DNA of 64,000 nucleotides from Setophaga petechia. Lineage: Eukaryota > Chordata > Aves > Passeriformes > Parulidae. Under the pieces are notes generated by a model, which was not told where the DNA came from, did not search any database, and was given only the letters and a program-made list of their open reading frames with translations. The position numbers and the translations under genes were made by a program. The stretch lies in NCBI GenBank assembly GCA_024362935.1, contig JANCRA010000012.1, forward strand, positions 1,922,001 to 1,986,000, in the 5' to 3' direction. Of the stretch, positions 51,678 to 64,000 are shown one piece after another (within the stretch, counting starts at the first letter, position 1; each line of letters opens with the position of its first letter).

Positions 51678-52613
51678 CTTTTCTGCTGATTGGGCCGTAC
51701 CAAAAAAGATTGGAATAAAAGCTAACCAAATTATGCAGGTTGTGTACATAGTAAATCCAATAGGTTTTGCTTCATTGAAGGTCTCTGGAACCCCTCTTGT
51801 TTTAATAGCATAAACAGTACATGTGACCATCAAGAGAATACTATATCCAAGGGAACAAATGAGAGAAAGATCTGAAATGTCACATTTGAGAACTCCTCTG
51901 GCATTTTCTGGTTCAAGTGTCCTCTGCTCTCCATAGTCTACAATGGTATGTGGTGGATCGATAGCAAACCAGATGAAGACTCCAATAAGCTGCAAGGATA
52001 TGAGGCTGAAAGTGATCACCAGCTGAGAAGCTGGACTAATAAATTTGGGAGCTGTGACAGATTTTTTACCTTGTTCAAATATTCTGTGAATCCTGTTTGT
52101 TTTGGTGAGCAACGCAGCATAGCTGAAACACATGCCGAGTCCTAAAAAGATCCTTCGAAATGAGCAGACCACTGTATCAGGAGCTGCAATCATTAAAAAA
52201 GTAATGGAGTAACAGAGGAAAATCCCAGTCAGGAGCACATAGCTGAGCTCTCGCCCAGAGGCCCTGACAATGGGCGTGTCGTTGTGGCGGACAAATGTCA
52301 CAATCACAAAGGTGGTGGCAATTATCCCGAGAATAGCTATGAAGACAGGCACGATGGCCCAAGGAGAATGCCACTCCAGTTTGATTATAGGGATAAGCTG
52401 GCAATCCGTGCGGTTGGCATTTGGCCTCTTGTTAATGGGACAGAGTTCACAGTTGAATTCATCCACCTGGTAATGGTAGCCCTCGCAGCGCTCGCAGTGC
52501 CAGCAGCAGGGCACTCCCTTCACCGTCTTCTTTCTTTCCCCAGCTTTACAGGGCAGGCTGCAGACAGATGCTGGATGAGTGTGTTCTCTGTTAGCCCACT
52601 GCATATCTTCTAC
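51678..52613 (-). CDS. GRM8: GRM8 exon: cysteine-rich domain plus TM1-TM6 (partial gene)
   Basis: This internal coding exon has 936 nt (312 codons, phase 0 at both ends). It encodes part of metabotropic glutamate receptor 8, a presynaptic Gi/o-coupled glutamate receptor of the plasma membrane. Residues 1-76 are the cysteine-rich linker, with nine cysteines at 18, 22, 36, 37, 40, 43, 55, 58 and 71. Hydrophobic segments follow at about 85-108, 122-143, 152-171, 195-218, 248-270 and 284-306 (TM1-TM6). C150 and C244 fit the conserved TM3-ECL2 disulfide. The group III signatures [35 protein letters not shown] and [11 protein letters not shown] are present. [14 protein letters not shown] near the start fits GRM8 better than GRM4 or GRM7 as I remember those proteins. 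The acceptor reads ACCCACAG|GTAGAAG and the donor AAAAG|GTAAGTG. The open frame runs slightly into both introns, so the exon is shorter than the open frame. Residue 110 is His where I recall Tyr in mammals. Confidence 0.96.
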
Positions 52614-55600
52614 CTGTGGGTATAAAAAATTAATGAGACTTCTATTTTCCTTCATTTATAATATCCTAATCCTGGCCACAGGTTTGTCATAAATCACTAC
52701 TTGCTGACAGCACAAATACAGTTTACCATAATAAGAAACCTGTTTCTTTCCCTTGCACTGACTTTAAAAAAGTGTTAAATGATTGTGTCCAATAAATCAT
52801 TTATGCCACAGGCTTGATGAGTGTCATTAGTTCCTATTTACCTCTTTACTGCTGACCAAATTGACATCTGTAAAGATATTTATTGACTCCAGGCTAGTTT
52901 AAAAGCAAAAAGCCTCATACACAGTGCTGTAAAAAGTTAATCACATGCAAATATAAATATCAGTAGTTCTCAAACATTTAATTACAAAATAAGTCTATTT
53001 TCAGAGTGAGCTTCAGAGCAATTTCTGGTACAGTAAAGAAATAAATTAAAATCTGCATGCATCAGCTCTGGGAAAACAAAGGGTTCCATGGTCTGTGATG
53101 CCATCCCTTCCACAACTGTGGATATTTTATACTTTTCCACCTTTGATGCCTTGAAATACTCAAAAGTATTCTGTTTGCATTTCTAAAAGATTAAAATAAG
53201 TATGTACTGCTTTCTGAATAACAATGGAAAAAGATGTCATGACTACTGCCTTGGTTCTCCTGATATAATAAGTCCAGGGATCGTTTTGTAGCACAGAACA
53301 ATGCAATCTTGTTTTAGAAATCCCAGCTTTCCCTGCAGCAGCACATTAGCAAAATACACTTTTTCCATTCACCTATGTATTTTTCCTGCATGCGCTGCAA
53401 ATGAAATCTGAATTGGGAGCTCTTGGATTTAAAGAATTTCCTACTTAACATTATCACTCAGTTTGGCTCCAGTTGTCCTTAGCCCACCCTCATTAAAGCT
53501 CTGTTCTGCAGAGGTCACTGAGAGTGAACCAGAGCTGAGGGTAGAGCAGAGCCCCTGGTGGGCAGCAGAACCACTCCTTGTTGCTCCAGGTCCCACCTTT
53601 CATTCCTTTGTGAGGTGGTGAGCACTCAAGGACAAAGCACTTTCCTTGTTCTTGCCTATTAAGTACTTAGCACTTTTGTTTCATTTGGAGGCTGTATTCA
53701 TAATCGAAACAGCATTAACAAAACTTCAGGCGTCAGGAATGTTTTCAGTTCCCTCTGGAGGAGGACAGAATGAGGACAGCTTATAAAAAGGGGTAATTTT
53801 GGCCTTTAAAGTTTATTTTTTCAGCAACTTTTCATCAGACTTGAGAGGAAATCACAGTGTAGCATTGCTGGCCTTATATGCCTTCCTCAGAGAGCCAGAG
53901 CACCAGTTACAGCACTGCTCAGGGTGAATAAAGCAGCAACAAGCAGCCAGACTCCTGCTCTCCTCTGCGCCCCTTCAGTGCAGGACTCCGATGTTCTCCA
54001 CTCCAAGGGACCACAGAGTAACAAGGAGACAAGAATCACTCATAAAACCAGCTCTGTGAACCCTCAGAGTCACTCGAGGATTTCAGTGGGAGGGGATCCT
54101 GAATCTCCAGAAGTCAACCAGATTTTATATCAAGGATTGTGATGACTCTGCAAAATACATCATCTGATGACTGTGGAAAAGAAAATCATTTAAGCAATTA
54201 GCTTCCTAAAAAGCACAAGAATAACCCAGTTTTGTATGAAACAGCTTTAATAGAGCTCCAGCAGAGTACTTGGTACACTAAGAAAAAATTCACCTCTATT
54301 ACAATCTCCTGGTTTGAATCACTCAAATCCTAAAAGTCCACATAACCCCTTATTGTTTCATCTACTGGATGTGAGAAAAAACATGCTATGATGAAATCAG
54401 CATGATAGTGACATTTTTGCTAGGAGAATAAATACAAATCTTGTGATTTAGTCACACACTACAATAATGGGGGGGAGGCAACAGTAAACCATGGTCATTA
54501 ATCCAGAATTGTGGATAAATTTGGAATGACTCAGAAAACCACAGTACTACATATTGGCTAGATTATAGCACACAATACAGAATCACCAGGAGAGCAGACA
54601 CCACCTTATCCAGCAGAGGCTTAGAATGGCATGGACAGGCAATATCTCATCCAGCAGAAAGCCTGACAGGATAAAGCTTAGCTGTCCCAATTTTAAACAC
54701 ATTTGAATTAGAAAGGTGAGTTTATACCAGATCAGTATTTAATACCATGAGTCTACAGTGGGGGTTTTTTGGCATTAAGCATCCTAAGGTCACATTTACT
54801 GTATTGTGAATCGATGGCTTAGATAAATACAGAGAATTCCCTTTTGTCTTTTAGAGCTTCTACTTTACTAAAAAGAAAATTTAAAAATAAAAAAGAAAAT
54901 CCTTTAATTGTACAGCTATTTGCAATTTCACATACTTTTGCCTGACAGTATTTTAATTGACTAAAAACATGCCTAAAATCTCTTAATGGTTTGCAAAACA
55001 TTAAAGTGCTTCAGATTACACCTCACATTGGCAACAACTGATAATAAATTCCTACTTCTGAAGCTAGCTGACAAAGATTGACATATATTTTTTCACTCTG
55101 ATACATCTGACACAGACTAAAAAAGATAATTTCCAGCATATAAATTTATATAAAGTTATGAATGTTGAAAAACTCTGGATAAAGAATTGTTTTCCCTGAT
55201 AAATTAACTACTAATATAAACACTATTAACTGGTTAGCCATAGAAAAAGTCAAACAGAAATGAATCTTAAAGCATAAAAAGTTCTAAATCAATGTAGAAA
55301 ATAACCAGAATGAATGGCCGAGGTAGGCGGATTTTACAAGGTTTAAATCCTATGTTTTAAAATCTTGATTGTCTGGATTAATTTTCTAGGCAAAACAAAC
55401 CACATGTAGGGTGACCTAGTTTTATCAAAAAGCTTTAAAAAACTGTTATGAGTTTTTGCTCATTAGTTTTGAACTAGTACAAATAGTAGTACTGTTGCAC
55501 TACTATTTAAGAAGAAAGAAGAGATATAGTCCCAATAAATATTCGCCAGTGTTTGAAATTGAAAATTGCTTCAAAATACTTGTATGTCTGAGAAAATTCT

Positions 55601-58600
55601 GGCATTGGGGGATGAAAACTCTGGAAATTTGTGGAAAGATGGAATTCTTCCATGAACACAACCATCTGTCAACTCAGTTTATAGCTCCATTAACAAAGAA
55701 TCTGCCACAGTAAGAATCAATCAGCAGAGCAAAACTGTTAATTCTGAGGAACTGATGATAACATTGGTCTGTATTTGAAATTAGAGTCTGAAGAAGAAGG
55801 TTGTATTGACCTAATTTTGACATAGTTTAGTGGGCTTCATTAATGAAGATTAACTGTCCTTCTGGAAAGCATATTTTGTTTTCATTTCAGCCAAAAGCAG
55901 CCCTGCCCACCTAGCCCAAGACCCACTCTACAATGAGCGAGTGTGCTAAGTGGGAATAATTAATAGAATCCTTTCACTAGCTGACTCTTGATTGAAACCA
56001 AAATGCTGATGTGTATATATCCTCAGACTGCTACTTGGACAATACCCTAGAAGACAGAGCAGGGGAAGCTATACCTCAGAGTGAGCACTGTGCTTTTATT
56101 ACACTTGAACAGGCCTGTTAAGGGTTTCTGTACCTGCAGACCTTAATAACTGAAAAGTCATGTTAATTCTGGTCATCTGGTTCACTCCCAGCTATCCACA
56201 ACCTGCAGCAGTCTTTGCCTGTAATGTATTTTGGAGCTAATATTTTGCATAATATAAAAGTAATAAGTAAATTAAGTACAAAACATAATTACAATAGTCC
56301 TAAATATCTATTAGTTTTTTCAGTGATTGTATGTATCAAAGATTCCAGTTTCTTGAACTTGTGCAGAACATTCACCCACGTCATGAATTTTCTCTCTTTA
56401 TGAGCTAGTACTATTGATCCCACTTCTTCTCTGAGATTAACTTTATACAATAAATGACAGCAGGAACTGTTAAGAAACTACAAAACAAGGGAGGATCATT
56501 TAGGAACATAGAACAAAGGACAATTATAATTTTCAGAGCTACTGAAAACCTGTAATAGTCAAGCTTTAAAGGGAGTTGCTGGATGCTCATCCTCTTCTGA
56601 AAATCATAATTTTTTATGTAGACATAAACACTTAACAGTGGAACTTTCAAAAGTGCCAAGGGGAACTTGCTCAATATAGCTAATTAATTTAAATGAGAGT
56701 TAAGTGCCTTGTCTGTTTAACTGCTTTTGAAAATCCCACTATGCTTCCATCTGCAGTTTTCACAACAAAAATACTTTGGAAAACTTGCCCTAAAGTGATC
56801 CAGAAGTTCAAATGTTTTAAAACTAACTTCAGGGGATCTTAACTTTAGGCACACATTTCCAAAGATTGTCATGGGGGAAGGAAACTGTCAAAGAGGCCAA
56901 AGTCAGAAAAAAGAAACACAGAAAAGAAGGTGCTTTTTGACATTGAAAAAGGATTAAATTCTGCAACTCTTCAGCTCTTACTGATTAAAATGTTTGGGGC
57001 TGCAGCATTCTTTATACTGCTCAGACCTTAACGAGGCTGAGCAGGTCTCAGATTGTTAAGTAGCCTTAGGTAAACATGGTTTCTGGAAGATTTGCTTTGT
57101 CACCTCATTTTCACGTGACATCTTCTAGATCCAGTTCACTACAAGGCAAAGTTCATTGCTAAATCTATGTGATATCATCTAGCTCAGCTGGACTGGGATA
57201 GCCTAGCTCTGTACCTAGTATTAGTAAGGGTTTAAACATTATCTCAATTTCATTAGAGTAGCTTCTCTGAATTTGGAAAATACCTGGTCGATGTGCTATC
57301 ATGAAATACCTCACATTTCCCCAAGATGTGGTTCCATTTCCTACTATTCCAATATTTGCCAGTGTGAAAACATCAGAAATACTTTGACAGCATATCTGCA
57401 AGACGTGTATTCATTTGCTATGAAATGGATCATGATACAAAAAGAGAATGGCTTCATTGCTATTTCAACAGACATAAAAATCATCTCTACATGAGATATC
57501 TGCCTGATGGGGCTGCAATTTGCTTTAATGTGCAGCATTAAGATTCACAGTTCACTAAACCATAAAAATACAGACAAAACGCCATTTCATATCAAAACCA
57601 AATAAACACCTCTGTCCTTCATGAACATTGCAAACACAATTCCCTCTAATATCTAATAATAGAGCTAAAAAATTAATGATGTGAGAACTTGGCTAAAAGA
57701 ATACAAGATTGACATGATACAGTACAAATAGCACATTCACATTTCTGGAACCTACATTCTTCCAATTATCAGGCAACTCATTTAGCAATGTCATTTAGCA
57801 ATGCCCACAGCAACTGGAGAAGACTGATCAAAAATGCTACTAGGTCAAATATCATTTCTGAATTATGTGTCCAATATATATGTACAAAAGCACTCTGTCT
57901 CCTGTTCTTAATTATCACAGAGAAACTTACCAGTTACTTAATTAAAGCAACCCATGAACAATATAAAGACACCTGGACAACCTTCAAAGGGTTTTTCAGA
58001 GTACATCACTTGGGTAATATTTAAATGTTTCTGACTACGCCATATTAACATTTGCAGGAATTTTCATTTTTCTTTCAAATCTTAGAGCCAGATATTCATT
58101 TTAAAAATGAAAAATGAATGTTTAACTGTCTTGTTGTAACAAGTGGAATTATGTGAGTTCTGGATAGAGTAATGCAAATGGCAATTATAAGAGTTGTGGA
58201 GCAGACAGACTGTAGTCAGTTAGCCAAGACTTTGAGAAGGATCAGGAGTCTTATATATAAATTCATGGGACTTTTAATAGATACTGAGATTCTTAGCTAT
58301 AACAATGACAAAGAACTGAAATAACACCTCCAACTATCACTAGGATTTTTCTTATTTCTATCTCAAATTCCTGAGAGTATTTACCTTCTGACAAAAAAGG
58401 CCCATCATAGAAGTATAGCAAGAGAGAGAATTAAGGGAATTTCATCCAGTGTTTGGATTTTTAATTTGTCTTATATATCTGTTCTCACAGTAAAAGTTAA
58501 AGTCTTTAATGTACCTTGTCCAATCAAGTCATCCAAACCATTAAAACCCAAAATTAAACTGAACTGGTTCAACTAAACAAATTCATTTTGAGTCTAAATA

Positions 58601-59276
58601 TAATGATAATTGCATTCTGTCTGCCAGATAGACTTATCCCATTAGAGAAAAGCTGGGTATACAAACAACTATTAAGCAGGCATGTACAGAAGGGAAATAA
58701 TCAATGACAAAAAATATTATTTATATTAAAATAAAACAAAATAAAACAAAACTGATAACTACTCCAGATAGGCATGGCAGTATAAGATCACTATCATTTC
58801 CAAATTTGCCATAATTGCTGTAAACTATTTATATCATTCACCCTATACAGATGTTTTTTCTAACAACTGAGATGTCATTTTCTTTAATTTTAGGCACAGA
58901 TATTCCAAGAGTTCTGCAAAGAACATGGAATTACATATTTGGTTTTACCATGTACTGGTTGAAAACTAATGCAGTCTAATATCAGTTTGAGGAGTCTGAG
59001 AAGCTTGATGAGTATGAAAGGATCAGGCTGAAATACCACAAGGCAAATAATTTTTTTCTTTTTCTTTAGGATCAGAAGTACAGGTTGTTGAAAGAATCCA
59101 GATGGAAACTGATTTCTCCTAACTGTAAATTCACCTGCCCAAATTTCCCCCAAGGGAAACCAGTTACGTCTCTCACAGCTTTCTTGAAGGCAAAACCATT
59201 AAATTTAATATAATTTTTGTTTTAATATTTACATACTATTTACATGTATAATTATTTTTATGCAAGTGTGATATAA

Positions 59277-59670
59277 GGAAGGAAGGAAGTGGCAGAAGGA
59301 AGTGGCGGAAGGAAGTGGCGGAAGGAAGGAAGGAAGGAAGGAAGTGGCGGAAGGAAGTGGCGGAAGGAAGTGGCGGAAGGAAGGAAGTGGCGGAAGGAAG
59401 TGGCGGAAGGAAGTGGTGGAAGGAAGGAAGTGGCGGAAGGAAGTGGCGGAAGGAAGGAAGTGGCGGAAGGAAGGAAGTGGCGGAAGGAAGGAAGTGGCGG
59501 AAGGAAGTGGCGGAAGGAAGGAAGTGGCGGAAGGAAGGAAGTGGCGGAAGGAAGGAAGTGGCGGAAGGAAGTGGCGGAAGTGGCGGAAGTGGCGGAAGTG
59601 GCGGAAGGAAGGAAGGAAGGAAGGAAGGAAGGAAGGAAGGAAGGAAGGAAGGAAGGAAGGAAGGAAGGAA
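59277..59670 (+). repeat. GGAA / GTGGCGGAA composite satellite (394 bp)
   Basis: The left 326 bp mixes GTGGCGGAA blocks (about 22 GTGGC-type blocks by eye) with one or more GGAA units. The right end (59603-59670) is 17 uninterrupted GGAA units. Variant blocks are GTGGCAGAA at the left edge and GTGGTGGAA near 59412. Open frames in all frames (Gly-Arg-Lys-Glu-rich on plus, Phe-Leu-Pro-Ser-rich on minus) are repeat artefacts. Confidence 0.95.
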
Positions 59671-61359
59671 ATATTATTAGTGGCGCAGCTTTGGTCTCTA
59701 AGCCAAGACACAGCCTATATGGCTCTGACACAGTCTGAGTGCATGACCTTGGGCAAATTATTTAACCTGTTTGAATCTCAATCTTTCAGTCCACTGGAGA
59801 GAAGCTGTAATGCAGAAAAGAGTGGAGACACTTTATTTGAAAATGTGGGTAAAAATTTCAAGTGGGGATGTTAGTGATGTCCATCTCTCAGGTTTAGGTT
59901 TTTTTGCCCAAAAATTATAGTTTAGAAAATTTGGCTAAGACAACTTTTACTTTTAAAACTGAGCAGTATATTTTCAAAGGACCAAAAATATCATCATAGT
60001 TCTGTGCTTTCTCAGCATGTCATAATCTTTCTTGTCATCTTCCGTTTTCAGAACTGCAATATCACAAATCTCTGAAATTACTAATATAAAGAGAATGCAT
60101 TTTTATTGTTCTGAACATGTTAACAAGTCATTGTCAGTTAGAGAAAAATACTTATAGGGAAGGATGCTCTAAGGTAATACATAAAAATTTAAAATAATGC
60201 TATTAAAAAATATAAAGATTCTTAAGTTCATAAATAGAGAAGTTGAAATACTTGTCTTGCTTTATTAATGCAAATATGTTATTTAGTGGGCTGATATAGT
60301 AATTTTACCTCAAAGAATCCAACCCATATAATTAAGTCATATAATTACTAATGCCTGCTGAATGCTTACGAAGAGGAGCACACTGTGTTAGCCTAAAATG
60401 GGGAATAATCATGCCATGGTAGCACAATATACAGAGAGTGTTTATTAGTGCTATACAGTCTTAAACTGCTAGCCTTTATATGGCTTGGGATCTAGATTAC
60501 TTTTTTCTTTTTAGCTGTTCTTGTCTTGTTTTGGTTTGGGGTTTTTTCTATTTGTTTGTTTTTGTTTTGTTTTTTCTTATACTTTAGTCCTCCCATGATT
60601 TGGTTTCTTTTGATTCTTTCAGAATTGCTGGCCCTAGCAGATACTTGGCACACAAAGGTAGGAGGAGCTGTAGTGTAATAACTTCTTCAATTTGCCAAGC
60701 AAGAAACATTAATATGGATGGAATAATTGGGAAACATAATTTTACTCTCAAATGCCTTGGGGAGTAGACAACACAAAGCGCATGATTAGCAGGTCATCAA
60801 ATAAAAAACTACTGGTACTGCACTGTGTAACCACCAAATGGAATTTTACAGAAATCTAGTAGGCACTTCAATATATGCAATTTATTTTTTTTTCTTTACT
60901 GAAAGCATGAACCACAATTAATTTTCAAGCACTTGCTTCTGAAGATAGCCTCTTTATTTACAAAGGAGACAAAAAATTACCCCCAACCAAATCAAAGAAG
61001 CCAAACAAACCAAAACATACCACCACAGAAACATCCCATTCTAGATGACATTGGCAGACTTCAGATTTTTTGAAAGCTCTTTCAGTGATCTACTTTCTAT
61101 ATTTTTAAAACATATAATTAGTACCAATGTATCAGACTGAAAATCAGGTTTCCAAAGGTATTCTTTATGCAGACCACTTTTGCATAGACAATCTCTCTTG
61201 CATATCCTTACCTAGAGGGCCCTGCTGCTCTTACATGTCCCTGACATGCACTTGAAGAGAATTTTATGAGCATTTATAAATAAAACTCATGATGTACACA
61301 TAGGGATTGAAGTCATAATGCGTGACCAAAAGCAGACTGGGCCATAATTTTTCATATGT

Positions 61360-61498
61360 AATTAAACAAGTGTTTAAGAAAAGACTGGATGTGGCATTAA
61401 GTGCCATGGTCTAGTTGACAAGATGGTGTTGCGCCATAGGTCGGACTTCATGATCTCAAGGGTTTTTTCAATCAGCTTAGATGATTCTGTGATTCTAT
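61360..61498 (+). mobile_element. CR1 LINE 3' tail
   Basis: Contains AAGTGTTTAAGAAAAGACTG, GTGGCATTAAGTGCCATGGT, CTAGTTGACAAGATGGTGTT and ends GATGATTCTGTGATTCTATC. This is the 3' end of a CR1 in plus orientation, about 140 bp, well preserved, with the octamer-like terminal repeats. Confidence 0.93.
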
Positions 61499-64000
61499 CT
61501 TCACAAACAATCAAATTAAAAACAAACTAACTAAATTCCCCAAAAACTTGTCAGATTTCAAGGTTGAAATAAATGGGCTTTTGAGAGGAAATCTTCCACC
61601 ATCACATTTTTGGTCAACTGATTGGTTCTGATCATCTCTAGTACTAAGGCTATGTGAACCAAGGTGCCTGAAGTACTTTTTTACTTCCTGCAGTTGATCA
61701 TGCAGAAATAGCCTGCAAGCACACCTTAAAAAATTTAGTGTTTTGAGAAAAGAAAAGGAGCATAGTTCTTGCCAGGAGTTTTTTAACAACACTTTCTTGT
61801 GCCTGGAGAATCTTCTTCATTCTTCCCAAGCCCCGTCACTAGTCTAATAGCTTAGCTGCATTTCTTGATGAAAGTTTTAATACCCATAACAAACATGCTC
61901 CCTCCCAAATCCAGTTCTTTTAGCTACAGTTACCTAAATTAGAGCTGGCTCGTCCCAAGCCCAGTGCTCCACAGCTACTGAGTTTCCCTCCAATCTGTGT
62001 CAGGCGCCTTTCAAACCCAATGGTCCCCAGATTCTTCCTCACTTCACAGCTCAGCATAGACAAAAGGAACACAAGGGATTCAGCGCAGTTGCCATTTGAA
62101 TTTAATATAAATCCCATTTGTTTCATGAAAAATATTCACCATGACATGATTTTAATTATTGTATTGGTTAAAGGTGAGTTTATCAAAACAGAGAGCTGTT
62201 GTCCCCAAACTCCTTCATGATGGGCTGTGAAACAAATGTACTGGGCTAAACCTTCAGCTGATTTCGTTCAGCCCAATAAGTTTAGTACCATTATGCTAAC
62301 AAGTTATTATTTCTTAAGGGGATGACCTGTCACAGTTTTTATCTTCAATATTTAATTATTTTTAAAATATAAATTAGCCAATTACAAAAAGCTTCACCTC
62401 AATATGAAGAAAAAGATGCTGATAAGTTTGTTTAGGTTTTGATCCTCCCCCACTATTTTTAAATGGTTCAATCTACCTCCTATTTCTTGATCAGAGCAAA
62501 AGGTGCTGTGTGCATGAAACTGTAAAATGAATGGTCCCAAATTCCATCCTGCACAACCCTTTCTACAAATTAATACCAACACAGATAATATATACTTTTT
62601 ATTCCTGCTCTGCTCACAGACCAAGATGTCAGTTGCACTAAGGGCTATACAAATCTACAAGAAAAAATTATGATCTCAATCCCAAAGAATTTACAATCAA
62701 ACTATAAGATAAAAGAGAGCAGAGTATTGGCAGAATGGAGATCAGACCATCCTAAAACTATTAAGGCAACACAGATCAGCATGATCAGCCACCTCGAACA
62801 GGGGTTTTTTGAGGAAATTTTATCAAAAAGATTTTTAACCAGGCAACAGAAAGAGGAAACCAGGGCAATTTTGTATCTATTTACTGAGATTTCATCCAAG
62901 CATAAGACAGACAGCGTGAAGGCACTGGCTTCACTAGTGACCTCTCAAAGAGTAACATAAAACAGAGCTGAAAGATCCTGTGCATCTCAGTTTCTAAAAA
63001 ATATTTCAACAAAGTGATGCACTCGAAATTTTGGGAAACGTTGCCCTCACTTCAGCAACCTCCATTGACTCTGACAGAGGACAGACAAATTCAGCTGAAA
63101 TACAAGGATCAAATTTATTTACTTGTCTGAAAAAAAAAGAGGCACTATATACTTAAACTGTTCCTGACACATTTGTCCAACCTGGTTTTAGGAAAGAAAA
63201 GCTGTAGTACATTATACTCTGAAACATATCAAACTCTCAACCCTAGAACAGTACTTTAAGATGGTTTGCCACTTCAATGATGCATATCTTATTTTCCAGC
63301 TCTTCTTCATGAAGAGTCAGATCTTTTCATGCTAAAGACTTTGAATTTTTAGCACTACATAAACAAAAGAAATCACACTAGCCCTTTAAACACAGTTCCA
63401 GACAGGAAGTAAGACCACATACACAAGTGTGAAAGTCTGAACTAACTCAGAACAGGCAGAACACAGACTGTATTTTATACTGAGATTTCCAGCAGCAGGA
63501 GAAGAACTTTCGCTGCCAAGTTAGTGCTGTTGCTTAGAATGAAGAGTCAATAATTAAATTTAAAATTCTGCAGAGAGACCTAGTGATCTGGAAGGAACTG
63601 AAACAAGCACGAGGAAGAAGTTTAAACTAGAGAAAGTGCCACACAACATGTTTAGTCAGGGGGGGAAGAAACAAACCAAACTCAAAAATATGTCTTACTA
63701 AAGAAATAAGGGTGAAGATTTTCAAAGCGAGAAAAAGTTAGAGGGTTTCATATGGACTAAAAATATTGGGATTTATTTTATAATATTTACAGAACTGAGT
63801 AGATAGCAAGCTCTCGAGACTTCATGGGGAAATATGGAGAATTTGAAAATGGGTAACCTAGTGCTTACATGCTGAAAAGGGAGGGAATGAAGAAGCCAGG
63901 GAATTATCAATCATTCATTTTCACTTGGATTCCAAGAAAAATCCTGAAAGAAATAAACAAACACATTTCAAAAACACAGAGAAAACAAACAAGACAAGTA

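Larger units (their letters stand above)
52614..64000 (-). other. GRM8: GRM8 upstream intron (partial, runs off the window)
   Basis: This sequence lies 5' of the 936-nt exon in the transcript. No exon for the end of the ligand-binding domain is recognisable before position 64000, so the window ends inside this intron, which is at least 11.4 kb. It contains the GGAA/GTGGC satellite (59277-59670), a CR1 tail (61360-61498) and small A-rich tracts such as 58729-58752. Nothing else in it could be assigned. Confidence 0.8.

Noticed and set aside
52177..52625. Open frames of 67-113 codons on the opposite strand or in another frame of the GRM8 exon
   Set aside because: They are shadows of the constrained coding exon and show no family resemblance.
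51651..52655. Single 334-aa open frame taken as a whole gene
   Set aside because: Both ends run into introns: [14 protein letters not shown] lies before a clear acceptor and VSDDVFTY lies after a clear GTAAGT donor. It is one exon, not a gene.
59229..59874. Five long overlapping open frames rich in Gly-Arg-Lys-Glu or Phe-Leu-Pro-Ser
   Set aside because: They are translations of the GGAA/GTGGC satellite in several frames and both strands.
52614..64000. Possible further GRM8 exon or the intronic microRNA known from mammalian GRM8 (miR-592)
   Set aside because: No sequence for the end of the ligand-binding domain and no match to the mature microRNA as I remember it were seen. In mammals it lies much further upstream in the gene.
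1..64000. CRISPR arrays, tRNA or rRNA genes, bacterial or phage systems
   Set aside because: No regularly spaced repeats with unique spacers, no cloverleaf with the usual boxes, and no prokaryotic gene organisation were seen. The sequence is vertebrate.

Overview
The window looks like a stretch of a bird genome, probably a songbird. It is AT-rich and mostly non-coding. It carries several CR1 retrotransposon 3' ends of the avian type, retroviral LTRs, and three exons of one vertebrate neuronal gene. No bacterial operons, CRISPR arrays, tRNA or rRNA genes were seen.

The only gene I can support is the 3' end of GRM8 (metabotropic glutamate receptor 8, a group III class C GPCR), transcribed on the minus strand. 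Reading 5' to 3' in the transcript: (1) a 936-nt exon at 52613-51678 encodes the cysteine-rich domain and TM1 to TM6; (2) a 37.0-kb intron follows; (3) a 247-nt exon at 14647-14401 encodes TM7 and most of the cytoplasmic tail, with a second donor 49 nt further on; (4) a 5.0-kb intron follows; (5) the terminal exon starts at 9361, holds the last 16 codons of the 'a' tail (stop at 9312-9314) and continues into the 3' UTR. Both known C-terminal forms of the receptor (8a and 8b) can be derived from the two donors. Exons for the ligand-binding domain lie beyond position 64000.

Region by region: 1-8680 is flanking DNA downstream of GRM8, possibly including distal 3' UTR. 8684-9311 is the 3' UTR with several AATAAA signals. 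9362-14400 is the last intron, with a long T tract next to the acceptor. 14648-51677 is the large intron. It holds CR1 copies near 17.6, 21.3, 26.7-27.9, 44.3 and 46.0 kb, an LTR fragment near 33.1 kb, a candidate LTR with a 27-bp minisatellite at 45.0-45.8 kb, and a solo LTR with a target-site duplication at 50.1-50.5 kb. 52614-64000 is the next upstream intron, with a 394-bp GGAA/GTGGC composite satellite and a CR1 tail.

The most interesting points are the preserved two-donor switch for alternative receptor tails, lineage changes at the 8a C-terminus and in intracellular loop 1, a 26-nt T tract beside the terminal acceptor, and the tandem stop codons that end 8b just before the splice junction. 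I found no convincing new gene system. The remaining open frames look like chance or repeat-derived.
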